Shown: piece after piece, positions 1 to 6,034 of the stretch
Layout of the letters: each line of letters begins with the position of its first letter
Numbering within the stretch: the first letter of the stretch is position 1
Source of the DNA: an uncultured Alphaproteobacteria bacterium
Lineage (GTDB): Bacteria > Pseudomonadota > Alphaproteobacteria > Micavibrionales > Micavibrionaceae
DNA: 7,936 bases
Direction: 5' to 3'
Assembly (NCBI GenBank): GCA_934538895.1
Contig: CAKTCH010000059.1
Location: 1 to 7,936 of the forward strand
Translations under genes and position numbers: made by a program
Notes under the pieces: generated by a model
What the model saw: only the letters and a program-made list of their open reading frames with translations
Told to the model about the DNA's origin: nothing
Database searches by the model: none

Positions 1-763
1 TCTCGCCGATGGCCTTCGCCGGATTGAGGCCTTTCGGGCATGTGTTGGTGCAGTTCATGATCGTGTGGCAGCGGTAAAGCTTGAACGGATCCTCCAGCTG
101 GTCCAGGCGTTCGCCCTTGGCCTCGTCGCGCGTATCGATCAGCCAGCGGTAAGCCTGCAACAGGATCGCGGGGCCGAGGAATTTCTCGCTGTTCCACCAA
201 TAGCTGGGGCAGGCGGTCGAGCAGCTGAAGCACAGGATGCAGGCCGCCGCGCCATGGCCGTCATGGCCGTTCATCAGCTCGGCGTCGTCGGCGCTTTGCA
301 GGCGCTCGCGCGTCGGCGCAGGCGAGTCCGCCTTCAGCCACGGTTCTATCGACGTATATTGCGCATACATATGCGTGAGATCAGGCACCAGGTCTTTCAG
401 CACCGGCAAATGCGGCAGCGGCGAAATTTTTACATCGCCCTTGCATTCGTCGATCGCCTTGGTGCAGGCCAGCGTGTTTTTGCCGTCGATATTCATGGCG
501 CAGGAACCGCAAATACCCTCGCGGCAGGAACGGCGGAAGGTCAGGCTGGAGTCGACATCGTTCTTGATATGGATGAGCGCGTCCAGAACCATGGGGCCGC
601 ATTTAGACGTGTCGATGGTATATTCATCGGTACGCGGATTTTCGCCTTTATCCGGATCGTGGCGGTAAACCTTCAGCGTCTTCCTCGTTTTCGCGCCCTG
701 GGCCGCGTCGATTTTCTTGCCGGGTTTGACTTTGGAGTTCTGGGGGAGTCTGAGCTGTACCAT
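1..763 (-). CDS. sdhB: Succinate dehydrogenase iron-sulfur subunit (3' end cut by window)
   Basis: SdhB carries electrons from the FAD of SdhA to quinone in membrane complex II (TCA cycle and respiration). The 254 codons visible hold all three cluster motifs: [2Fe-2S] ligands C80, C85, C88 and C100 in the N-terminal ferredoxin domain; then C175, C178, C181 and C242 for [4Fe-4S]; and C185, C232 and C238 for [3Fe-4S]. The segment CILCFSCSTACPSYWWN is diagnostic. Only a few C-terminal residues should be missing, since the family is about 260 residues long. The start at 763 gives MVQLRLPQNS, the usual alphaproteobacterial beginning; an in-frame GTG three codons upstream (770-772) is possible. The ribosome binding site is weak. 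sdhA lies about 6.4 kb upstream rather than adjacent, so sdhB is probably transcribed from its own promoter or with the 118-residue gene upstream. Confidence 0.97.
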   Translation of the reverse strand, partial: MVQLRLPQNSKVKPGKKIDAAQGAKTRKTLKVYRHDPDKGENPRTDEYTIDTSKCGPMVLDALIHIKNDVDSSLTFRRSCREGICGSCAMNIDGKNTLACTKAIDECKGDVKISPLPHLPVLKDLVPDLTHMYAQYTSIEPWLKADSPAPTRERLQSADDAELMNGHDGHGAAACILCFSCSTACPSYWWNSEKFLGPAILLQAYRWLIDTRDEAKGERLDQLEDPFKLYRCHTIMNCTNTCPKGLNPAKAIGE

Positions 764-797
764 GATGCGCACTTGATCTGAATGAAAACAGGGTTAC

Positions 798-826
798 AGC
801 ATAGGCGCAGCGGGCGCTTCTGTGAA
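798..826 (-). promoter_or_regulatory. Candidate sigma-70 promoter for sdhB
   Basis: Read on the minus strand, TTCACA (821-826) is separated by exactly 17 nt from TATGCT (798-803). This lies in the 90-nt gap between the upstream hypothetical gene and sdhB, and puts the start of transcription about 28 nt before the sdhB ATG. An own promoter is expected here because sdhB is cut off from sdhA. The call rests on a consensus match only. Confidence 0.4.
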
Positions 827-853
827 GGCTTAAAACCAGACGATACGGAAATA

Positions 854-1210
854 TCAGGCTTCCAATCCCTGCTTCTGGATACGTGAAAGATACTGACCCG
901 CTTCCTTCATCTTCTCATACCCCCCGGCCCCGCCTTTCATGATGTTCTCGCGGAGCTGTTCCACATGTTCGCCCATCGCCTTCAGCAGGAAATGCGTCTG
1001 CACATCCTTGGCATGGCCATCAACCGTATTCTTTGCAGACAAATCCTCAAAAGCATCCTTTAAACGCTGGCAGAGCGCCGGACCTTTGCGCGCCACGGCA
1101 AAAGCCTTGAGAGAGTCCAGCAACCCGTGTGGCTCTTCCGGTTCTTGCGGCGGTGGTTTCTGGCCGCCGGAACCACTGAAAGCGTGTCTTAATTTAAGTC
1201 CTTCAAACAT
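854..1210 (-). CDS. Hypothetical protein, 118 residues
   Basis: I do not recognise this family. The protein starts MFEGLKLRHAFSG, has a low-complexity Gly/Pro/Glu linker at about residues 12-28 (GSGGQKPPPQEPEEP), and continues as a probably helical, charged, soluble domain rich in Lys, Glu, Ala and Leu, with a Gly-Gly-Ala-Gly-Gly break near residue 93. There is no signal peptide and no membrane segment. The start at 1210 follows a modest purine stretch (AGGGCAG, 4 nt spacer) after an AT-rich intergenic region. The gene points the same way as sdhB and ends 90 nt before it, so it could share a transcript. A 97-codon ORF on the opposite strand overlaps it; I prefer this frame because it covers the region better and sits upstream of sdhB in the same orientation. 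Confidence 0.6.
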   Translation of the reverse strand: MFEGLKLRHAFSGSGGQKPPPQEPEEPHGLLDSLKAFAVARKGPALCQRLKDAFEDLSAKNTVDGHAKDVQTHFLLKAMGEHVEQLRENIMKGGAGGYEKMKEAGQYLSRIQKQGLEA

Positions 1211-1321
1211 TTTTCTGCCCTGTTGTTTGTAATATTCTTATATTTACTTATGCCTTGATAGGCTTAAAATATCAATAATTTTCGTAAATCATTGTTATTA
1301 TTTATGCTTTTGCGGTGTACC

Positions 1322-1349
1322 TTGAATTTGCCGGGCTATGGCGTATTTA
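1322..1349 (+). promoter_or_regulatory. Weak candidate promoter for the aldo/keto reductase operon
   Basis: TTGAAT (1322-1327) and TATTTA (1344-1349) are 16 nt apart, about 40 nt upstream of the preferred ATG of the reductase. If real, the in-frame upstream start codons of this reading frame would lie before the transcript and could not be used. The -10 match is poor, so this is tentative. Confidence 0.25.
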
Positions 1350-1390
1350 TTTCAGGCCAGTCCCCTTTCCTTTTACAGCCGGGCACGCTC

Positions 1391-2215
1391 ATGAAAACCA
1401 TCAAAATCCAGAATAAGACGATTCCTACCCTGGGCTTCGGCACATGGAAACTGACGGGGGACGGCTGCATAAAAGCAACCGAGATGGCGCTCGATATCGG
1501 TTACCGTCATATCGACACCGCCCAGATTTACGAGAATGAATCAGAGGTCGGGCAGGCGATTAAAAATTCAGGCCTTGAGCGCCGCGATATTTTCCTTACC
1601 ACCAAAATCTGGTTGGAGAATGTTTCAAAAGACAGGTTTGTCAAATCCGTCGATGAAAGCCTGAAGAAACTCAAAACAGAATATGTCGATTTGCTGTTGC
1701 TGCACTGGCCTGTCGGCGGGGTGCCGTTGAAAGAACAGCTCGAAGCGCTGGCCGCCGTGCAGAAATCCGGCAAGGCCGCGCTGATTGGCGTTTCCAATTA
1801 CCCGGTGGCGCTGATGCGCGCCGTGCTGGACGATTACGGCGTAAAAATCGCCAACGATCAGGTGGAATATCACCCGTTCCTGTCGCAAAAGCCCGTGCTC
1901 GACTTTGCCCGCGCCCATAATATGTGGGTGACGGCCTACAGCCCGCTTGCCCGCGGCACGGTCAGGGGCGATCCCGTGTTGAAGCGGATCGGCGATAAAT
2001 ACGGCAAGAATGAAGGCCAGGTGGCGCTGCGCTGGCTGACGCAGCAACCCGATGTCGCCGCCATCCCCAAGGCCGCCAGCGAAGCCAACATCCGCAGCAA
2101 TATCGACATCTATGATTTCACGCTTTCGGATGAGGAAATGGATGCTATATTCGCCCTTGCCCGCCCCGATGGCCGCATGGTCGATCCCGACTGGGCGCCG
2201 GATTGGGATCATTAA
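1391..2215 (+). CDS. Aldo/keto reductase (2,5-diketogluconate reductase-like)
   Basis: A cytosolic NADPH-dependent carbonyl reductase of the aldo/keto reductase superfamily, 274 residues, the usual length for a single (beta/alpha)8 barrel. The catalytic tetrad is complete: D42 and Y47 (HIDTAQIYENE), K72 (TTKIW) and H105 (LLLLHWP). Other family marks are GVSNY at 133-137, NDQVEYHP at 155-162, and the coenzyme-binding IPKAASEANIRSN at 225-237. The reading frame stays open further upstream, but the ATG at 1391 gives MKTIKIQNKTIPTLGFGTW, the normal family N-terminus; the extra 33 upstream residues do not resemble the family. The ribosome binding site is poor. A tautomerase gene follows after 22 nt, so the two are probably co-transcribed. 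The physiological substrate cannot be told from sequence; related enzymes reduce diketogluconate, methylglyoxal and other aldehydes. Confidence 0.92.
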   Translation: MKTIKIQNKTIPTLGFGTWKLTGDGCIKATEMALDIGYRHIDTAQIYENESEVGQAIKNSGLERRDIFLTTKIWLENVSKDRFVKSVDESLKKLKTEYVDLLLLHWPVGGVPLKEQLEALAAVQKSGKAALIGVSNYPVALMRAVLDDYGVKIANDQVEYHPFLSQKPVLDFARAHNMWVTAYSPLARGTVRGDPVLKRIGDKYGKNEGQVALRWLTQQPDVAAIPKAASEANIRSNIDIYDFTLSDEEMDAIFALARPDGRMVDPDWAPDWDH

Positions 2216-2237
2216 ACAGATATAGCAGGAGCGCTTC

Positions 2238-2429
2238 ATGCCGATCATCCATGTCCACCTGATAGAAGGCCGCAGCGTCGAACAGAAGCGCGCGATGGTC
2301 AAAGAAGTGACCGACGCCGTGTGCAGAACCGTCAACGTGACGCCCGAACATGTCAAGATCATCATGCACGATATGGCCAGGCATGATTATGCCACCGCCG
2401 GCGTGTTGAAATCCGACGAACAGAAGTAA
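2238..2429 (+). CDS. 4-oxalocrotonate tautomerase family protein
   Basis: A 63-codon member of the small tautomerase family, whose members use an N-terminal proline as general base and assemble into hexamers. Counting from the proline exposed after Met removal, Pro1 and Arg11 (EGRSVEQK) are present as in the classical enzyme. The usual Arg39 is Lys39 (HVKIIM) and the usual Phe50 is Tyr50, so substrate preference may differ from true 4-oxalocrotonate. A strong ribosome binding site, AGGAG at 2227-2231, lies 6 nt before the ATG. It sits 22 nt after the aldo/keto reductase, which suggests one operon, although no pathway linking them is visible; no aromatic-degradation genes are nearby. Confidence 0.9.
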   Translation: MPIIHVHLIEGRSVEQKRAMVKEVTDAVCRTVNVTPEHVKIIMHDMARHDYATAGVLKSDEQK

Positions 2430-2447
2430 TCGCCTTTATCGTCGCCT

Positions 2448-2524
2448 GCCATGTCTTTCAAATTGTCATCCCGAGGGCTTTAGCCCGAGGGGTAACAATT
2501 GGATGACAATCCAAAAGACATGGC
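2448..2524. repeat. Long imperfect palindrome between convergent genes
   Basis: Arms at 2448-2471 and 2501-2524 are reverse complements at 21 of 24 positions. Between them is a hairpin with GGGCT (2475-2479) pairing AGCCC (2482-2486), extended outward by GA/GA and CCC/GGG. The left ATTGTCATCCC can also pair with the nearer GGGGTAACAAT at 2489-2499, giving two alternative folds. It lies in the short gap between the tautomerase gene and the convergent ABC gene, so it probably terminates transcripts from both sides; there is no long T-run. The core resembles dispersed GTCATCC-type palindromes of alphaproteobacteria. Confidence 0.7.
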
Positions 2525-2536
2525 ATATGGCGTGAA

Positions 2537-4366
2537 TTATTCCGGCAGGAACCCGCCGGACTGCAAAGACCACAGGCGGGCGTAATGGCCGCCTTTTTTC
2601 ACCAGTTCGGCGTGGCTGCCGTCTTCGATAACGTCGCCGTGGTCCATCACGATCAGGCGGTCCATGCGCGCGATCGTTGACAGGCGGTGCGCGATGGCGA
2701 TCACGGTCTTGCCCTGCATCAGCGTCGCGAGTTGTTCCTGAATATAGCTTTCCACTTCGCTATCCAGCGCCGAGGTCGCTTCATCCAGAATCAGGATGGG
2801 CGCGTCTTTCAGGATGATGCGCGCACTGGCGATACGCTGGCGCTGACCGCCCGAGAGCTGGCCGCCGCGCTCGCCCACATGCGCGTCATAGCCTTTGCGC
2901 CCGCGCTCATCCTCCAGCGTCAGAATGAAATCATGGGCCTGCGCCTTGCGCGCGGCGTCCATCACGTCGGCGCGCGTGGCATGGGGACGGCCATAACGGA
3001 TATTGTCGATGATCGAGCGGTGCAGCAGCGACGTATCCTGCGTCACCATCGAGATATGCGCGCGCAGGCTGTCCTGCGTGCATTGGGCGATGTCCTGCCC
3101 GTCGATCAGGATGCGCCCCCCTTCCAGATCGTAAAAGCGCAGCAACAGGCTGGCGACGGTGCTCTTGCCCGCGCCGCTGTGCCCGACCAGCCCGACTTTC
3201 TGCCCGCCGGAGATCATGAGATTCAGATCATCGATCACGCCCCGCGCCTTGCCGTAATGGAAGGCGACATGCTCAAAACGGATTTCGCCCTGGCGTATAT
3301 CCAGCGGCCTGGCGGCACTTTCATCGGTGACGCGGTGCGGTTTGGAAATCGTCTGCATACTTTCCTGCGCGGTGCCGATCCATTCGAAAATGCCGGTCAG
3401 TTCCCACATGATCCAGTGCATCTGGTGGTGCACCTGAATGACCAGCGGCAGGATCATCGCCACCGCGCCAGGTGTAATCGCGCCCCGCGCCCACAGCCAC
3501 AGCGACATGATAAAAATCATGCAGATCATGACGCTGTTGGCGATGCTCAGGGTCGAGGTCATCAGAAAAATTTGTATATTCTTATCAAGGATGCGCCCCG
3601 AATGACGGTGCAGGGAGCCGAGCACGAAATCATCTTCATGCTGGCGGCGCGCGAACAGCTTGACCGTCATGATATTGGTGTAGCTATCGACGATGCGGCC
3701 GATCATATGGCTTTGCGATTCGGAAAGGCGCAGCGAGCGTTTCTGCACCCGCGGGATGAACACCCACAATATGCCGACATATAGCGCCAGCCACAGCAGC
3801 ATCGGCACGATGAACACCCAGTCCGCCGCCATCAGCATGATAGTGGTCGAAACGATGAACACCGCGACATACATCACCGAGCCGATGAACTGCGTCATCA
3901 CGTCGCGGATGGAGGGGCCCAGCTGCTGGACCTTGTTGGCGATGCGGCCCGCGAAATCGTTCTGAAAATATGACAGCGCGTGGCGCAGCACATACCAGTG
4001 CGACTGGCGGCGGATGAGGTTGCCGAAGAACGGCACCACCACGATGCTGTTCACATATTGCGCGCCGATCCCTGTCAGCGGGGCCAGCACAAGGCCGAAG
4101 ATCACGAACCCCGACAATTGCCAGATATTCTCGCGCAGGATATCGGCGGGCGCGCCGCCGCCGGACAGCGCGTCGATAATCACGCCGACATAGTAAATCA
4201 GCAGCGCGTTGAATACGGCGCAGGCCGCATTCAATGCCAGCAACCATATAAACGGCCCCTTGGCCTGCCGCGCGAAATGCCAGAACAACGCGCCCAGACG
4301 ATCCGGAATCACCGGATTATCGGGCATCTTTTCGATGTCTATATAGCTATGAATGCGTTTTCTCAT
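2537..4366 (-). CDS. ABC exporter, fused membrane and ATPase domains
   Basis: A 609-residue half-transporter of the MsbA/multidrug exporter type, expected to work as a dimer in the inner membrane. Hydrophobic segments lie at about 38-65, 84-105, 160-180, 185-205, 268-293 and 297-320, giving the six expected helices. The ATPase domain starts near 362 and is complete: aromatic A-loop Y371, Walker A GHSGAGKST (395-403), Q-loop Q443, signature LSGGQ (504-508), Walker B ILILDE with catalytic E529, D-loop SALD (532-535) and H-loop H560. The ATG at 4366 has only a weak AAGG upstream; M14 (codon at 4325-4327) is an alternative start. The substrate cannot be deduced: the neighbours include no partner gene or biosynthetic cluster. 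It is transcribed divergently from the repeat unit that starts about 30 nt away. Confidence 0.96.
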   Translation of the reverse strand: MRKRIHSYIDIEKMPDNPVIPDRLGALFWHFARQAKGPFIWLLALNAACAVFNALLIYYVGVIIDALSGGGAPADILRENIWQLSGFVIFGLVLAPLTGIGAQYVNSIVVVPFFGNLIRRQSHWYVLRHALSYFQNDFAGRIANKVQQLGPSIRDVMTQFIGSVMYVAVFIVSTTIMLMAADWVFIVPMLLWLALYVGILWVFIPRVQKRSLRLSESQSHMIGRIVDSYTNIMTVKLFARRQHEDDFVLGSLHRHSGRILDKNIQIFLMTSTLSIANSVMICMIFIMSLWLWARGAITPGAVAMILPLVIQVHHQMHWIMWELTGIFEWIGTAQESMQTISKPHRVTDESAARPLDIRQGEIRFEHVAFHYGKARGVIDDLNLMISGGQKVGLVGHSGAGKSTVASLLLRFYDLEGGRILIDGQDIAQCTQDSLRAHISMVTQDTSLLHRSIIDNIRYGRPHATRADVMDAARKAQAHDFILTLEDERGRKGYDAHVGERGGQLSGGQRQRIASARIILKDAPILILDEATSALDSEVESYIQEQLATLMQGKTVIAIAHRLSTIARMDRLIVMDHGDVIEDGSHAELVKKGGHYARLWSLQSGGFLPE

Positions 4367-4396
4367 AAAGCTTTTTACCTTAACGTGCCGGGGGTG

Positions 4397-4474
4397 TCAT
4401 CTTCCTTATTCGGGCCTGCGCCGCCACATGCGCATTCCCCTGCGATTGTGTTTTAACGGGCGCGCCCGTATATT
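4397..4474 (+). repeat. Direct repeat A, copy 1 (promoter segment)
   Basis: This segment recurs at 4656-4723. Shared landmarks in order are TCATCTTCC, CCTGCsCmGCCrCATG (with a small offset), GCGATTGyGTTTTAACGG and CCCGTAT. Copy 1 is about 10 nt longer near the left end. Together with repeat B it forms an A-B-A'-B' tandem arrangement later interrupted by the insertion sequence. Confidence 0.6.
4446..4474 (+). promoter_or_regulatory. Promoter of leader unit 1, with palindromic spacer
   Basis: TTGTGT (4446-4451) and TATATT (4469-4474) are exactly 17 nt apart, ending 7 nt before the leader repeat. The spacer contains ACGGGCGCGCCCGT, a perfect 14-nt palindrome that could be an operator. The same arrangement, TTGCGT-N17-TATGAT, occurs in the second copy at 4695-4723, where only the outer ACGG and CCGT of the palindrome are kept. 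Conservation of both boxes and the spacing in the two copies raises confidence. Confidence 0.55.
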
Positions 4475-4481
4475 TCCGCCT

Positions 4482-4606
4482 CTCGGTCTTTGGGCCGGGT
4501 GGCGGCGGCGCATGTTCAGAGCCCCGGCTTAAAGGTCGTCGCGGCTGTCCTAGTACGGTCTCTTAACACCCGGCCACCATGCCCAGAACAAGGCATGGTG
4601 GTTTTT
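4482..4606 (+). ncRNA. Structured leader or small RNA, copy 1
   Basis: No known RNA family recognised. The stretch starts just after a promoter and ends in a terminator. A perfect 9-bp stem, GGCCGGGTG (4493-4501) with CACCCGGCC (4567-4575), closes a domain of 65 nt. Inside are GAGC (4519-4522) pairing GCTT (4527-4530) around a CCCG loop, and probably GCGGCG (4505-4510) pairing CGTCGC (4537-4542) with one G-U pair. The 3' strand of the closing stem shares its last two bases with the terminator stem, so the two helices compete slightly or stack. It matches copy 2 (5641-5760) at 115 of 120 positions without gaps. It could be a free small RNA or an attenuator controlling the following ORF, which is broken in this copy. 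Confidence 0.45.
4574..4606 (+). terminator. Rho-independent terminator of leader copy 1
   Basis: CCACCATGCC (4574-4583) and GGCATGGTGG (4592-4601) form a perfect 10-bp stem with the 8-nt loop CAGAACAA, followed by five T. Confidence 0.85.
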
Positions 4607-4620
4607 AGTTCAGGAGATTT

Positions 4621-4680
4621 TTGGACAATCCGGAAAAACGAAGCCGGACCGATACTCATCTTCCCTGCCCAGCCGCATGA
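4621..4680 (+). pseudogene. Broken first copy of the MDNP small ORF
   Basis: The ribosome binding site AGGAG (4612-4616) and the codons for DNP and a nearby Lys match the intact small gene at 5782. A one-base loss removes the ATG, leaving TTG at 4621, and after codon 6 the sequence diverges and stops at 4678-4680 after 19 codons. The divergence runs into the second copy of repeat A. It looks like a remnant left by the tandem duplication; a 19-residue peptide from the TTG start cannot be excluded. Confidence 0.5.
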
Positions 4681-4723
4681 AAGCTCTCCAGCGATTGCGT
4701 TTTAACGGCCATACCCGTATGAT
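4656..4723 (+). repeat. Direct repeat A, copy 2 (promoter segment)
   Basis: Second copy of the segment at 4397-4474, beginning with TCATCTTCC and ending in the promoter boxes. It is followed by about 50 nt that have no match in copy 1, and then by the insertion sequence. Confidence 0.6.
4695..4723 (+). promoter_or_regulatory. Promoter of leader unit 2, now cut off by the IS
   Basis: TTGCGT (4695-4700) and TATGAT (4718-4723) with a 17-nt spacer, equivalent to the unit 1 promoter. Before the insertion it would have lain about 120 nt upstream of leader copy 2. Now its transcript runs into the insertion sequence, in the same direction as the transposase. Confidence 0.5.
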
Positions 4724-4835
4724 AATTTTGCCTTGCTGGAAATAGTGGGGCCGAGCTGTAAGAGGCTCGTACTAGGGTCTAAACACACAGTAAGATTTAT
4801 GATTCAATGTTTTGGAATGTAGGAAGGAGCCAGCC

Positions 4836-5593
4836 ATGAGTCATTTGTTTTATCTGTCTGACGAACAATGGGAAGCGATTGCACCGCATTTGCCGCCTGA
4901 TCGCGGACGCAAGCCGCGTGTAGACGACCGGCGGATTATCAGCGGTATCATCCATGTTTTGCAATCGGGTTGCCGGTGGAAGGATGCTCCGCCGGAGTAC
5001 GGTTATTACACGACGCTTTACAACCGCTATAACCGCTGGTCTGCGCGCGGTATCTGGCAGTATCTATTTCGTGAGATAGTCGGGACGCTGTCGGATGAGA
5101 CGGATATGGTGGCTCTGGATAGTACGCATATCAAGGCTCATCGCTGCGCGGGGGGCGCAAAAAGGGGGCTGCTGAGGAAGCCATCGGCATAAGCCGCGGC
5201 GGGCGCAATACAAAGCTTCACGCCATTAGCGATATGAAATGCAGGCCGCTGGCGCTGTATATAACGCCGGGGCAAAGGGCTGATATAAAAGGCGCGGTCG
5301 CGCTTGCCGGGTCGTTGCCGCCTGTCAAATACCTGCTGGCCGACAAGGCATATGATGCGGGCCACTTCCGGGGCGTTCTTATGAACAGGAAAATCAAGGC
5401 GGTCATTCCTTCGACCGCTAACCGCAAAATCAAAATTCCGCATGATGGAAACCGCTACAAACAGCGTAATGTCGTTGAACGCATGTTCGGCAGGATCAAG
5501 GACTGGCGACGGGTGGCAACAAGATATGATAAACTCGCCAGAAACTTCTTCGCCACACTCTGCATCGCAGCACTTCTATGCTTCTGGATTTAA
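4836..5593 (+). CDS. IS5-family DDE transposase, made by -1 frameshift
   Basis: The transposase that cuts and joins the element's ends. The first frame runs from 4836 to 5192 (the preceding AAGGAG at 4824-4829 with a 6-nt spacer fixes this ATG). The second frame, one base back, carries on to 5593. Joined near 5159-5168 they give about 252 residues in normal family order: an N-terminal domain (YLSDEQWEAIAPHLPP), first catalytic Asp D95 in VALDSTHIKAH, then in the second frame AAEEAIGISRGGRNTKLH, the second Asp in LLADKAYDA, and the catalytic Glu in NVVERMFGRIKDWRR. The second frame has no start of its own before mid-domain (ATG at 5234), so it must be read by frameshifting. All catalytic residues are intact, so the element may still be active. 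A true disabling mutation is the alternative. Confidence 0.9.
5159..5168 (+). other. Slippery A5G5 run, likely programmed -1 frameshift site
   Basis: Read in the first frame the run is A AAA AGG GGG, so a tRNA on AAA or on GGG can slip back one base and re-pair. The frame entered (GCT from 5168) continues the transposase homology directly. The first frame would stop 22 nt further on, at 5190-5192. Confidence 0.65.
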
Positions 5594-5640
5594 CCTGTGA
5601 GTCTGGACCCTAGGCGTTTGGCAAAGCGTTATTTGCCGTC

Positions 5641-5767
5641 CTCGGTCTTGTGGCCGGGTGGCGGCGGCGCATGTCCAGAGCTTCGGCTTAAAGGTCGTCG
5701 CGGCTGTCCTAGTACGGTCTCTTAACACCCGGCCACCATGCCCAGAACAAGGCATGGTGGTTTTTTT
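5641..5767 (+). ncRNA. Structured leader or small RNA, copy 2
   Basis: Second copy of the element at 4482-4606. The closing stem GGCCGGGTG (5652-5660) with CACCCGGCC (5726-5734) is unchanged. The apical hairpin here is GAGC-TTCG-GCTT (5678-5689), a stable UUCG tetraloop where copy 1 has CCCG. The other differences from copy 1 are one C/T change at 5675 and a swapped GT/TG just outside the closing stem (5650-5651). No paired position is disrupted. The original promoter is separated from this copy by the insertion sequence, so any expression now depends on read-through from the element or on an unseen promoter. It ends 14 nt before the start codon of an intact small gene, which suits an attenuator as well as a small RNA. 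Confidence 0.45.
5733..5767 (+). terminator. Rho-independent terminator of leader copy 2
   Basis: The stem CCACCATGCC/GGCATGGTGG (5733-5742, 5751-5760) is the same as in copy 1, here followed by seven T. It lies directly upstream of the ribosome binding site of the small gene, so that gene is expressed from upstream only when the terminator is bypassed. Confidence 0.85.
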
Positions 5768-5781
5768 ATTTAGGAGACTTT

Positions 5782-5964
5782 ATGGACAATCCGGGAAAAG
5801 GCGAAAACGGGCTGGCATGTCTCGCCGGGCTGACGGGACGCGAGATCGGGACATTGCCGGAGATGACACCCCGGCATGTCGCGCTTTTGCGCGGCTACGA
5901 AAAACTGAATCCCCATGTGCAAACGGCCTTGCTGACGCTGGTACAAAACCTGTCTCGGCGGTAG
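5782..5964 (+). CDS. Small hypothetical protein, 60 residues
   Basis: Not recognised as a named family. A strong ribosome binding site, AGGAG at 5772-5776, lies 5 nt before the ATG. The product starts MDNPGKGENGLACLAGLTGR and ends with HVALLRGYEKLNPHVQTALL and a basic tail, LSRR. The part from about residue 32 resembles the helical tail seen after the helix-turn-helix domain in some XRE-type regulators (pattern LLxxYxxLxPxxQxALLxL), but there is no DNA-binding domain here; this similarity is by eye. One Cys, no membrane segment. It sits downstream of the leader terminator and is closed by a strong terminator at 6035-6070, so it has the layout of an attenuated single-gene unit. A remnant of the same ORF start occurs at 4621. 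Confidence 0.6.
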   Translation: MDNPGKGENGLACLAGLTGREIGTLPEMTPRHVALLRGYEKLNPHVQTALLTLVQNLSRR

Positions 5965-6034
5965 GACGTACCGGCGGCGCAAAGCCCGCATGGGTACGGG
6001 GAAGACCGATATTTCCCCACAAGGTCTTTCCCGG

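Larger units (their letters stand above)
4775..5610 (+). mobile_element. IS5-family insertion sequence, 836 bp, probably IS427 group
   Basis: The ends are imperfect inverted repeats, GGGTCTAAACACACAG (4775-4790) and the complement of GGGTCCAGACTCACAG (5595-5610), matching at 13 of 16 positions. Both ends are flanked by TA (4773-4774 and 5611-5612), consistent with a 2-bp target duplication; the sequence reads CTA before and TAG after, so a longer CTAG-type target is not excluded. The single transposase is spread over two frames. Small size, GGG-start ends, a TA target and a two-frame transposase fit the IS427 group of IS5. It landed between the promoter and leader of repeat unit 2. Confidence 0.9.

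Noticed and set aside
65..781. Long plus-strand ORF opposite sdhB
   Set aside because: It is antisense to an unambiguous SdhB sequence and its product is unlike any protein family; GC-rich coding DNA often leaves such open frames.
2687..3784. 365-codon plus-strand ORF opposite the ABC exporter
   Set aside because: It lies opposite the complete ATPase and membrane domains of the exporter and shows no motif of its own.
4512..4532. A six-codon leader peptide inside the structured leader (MFRAPA in copy 1, MSRASA in copy 2)
   Set aside because: No proper ribosome binding site precedes it, two of its six residues differ between copies, and there is no run of one amino acid's codons as in classical attenuators.
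4549..4557. CCTAGTACG in the leader resembles the sarcin-ricin loop strand of 23S rRNA
   Set aside because: Only nine bases agree and the following GAGAGGACC of the rRNA is absent, so this is probably chance.
5620..5637. GGCAAA-GCGTTA-TTTGCC hairpin just after the insertion sequence
   Set aside because: Only six base pairs and no T-run; too short to call a terminator or operator, although it may matter if transcription enters from the IS.
4490..5760. A conserved protein frame (…VQSxGLKVVAAVLVRSLNTRPPCPEQGMVVF) present in both leader copies
   Set aside because: It exists only because the DNA is repeated. The frame runs through a perfect terminator hairpin, has no ribosome binding site, and two of the few substitutions change a Pro codon to Phe, while the same changes sit neatly in an RNA loop.
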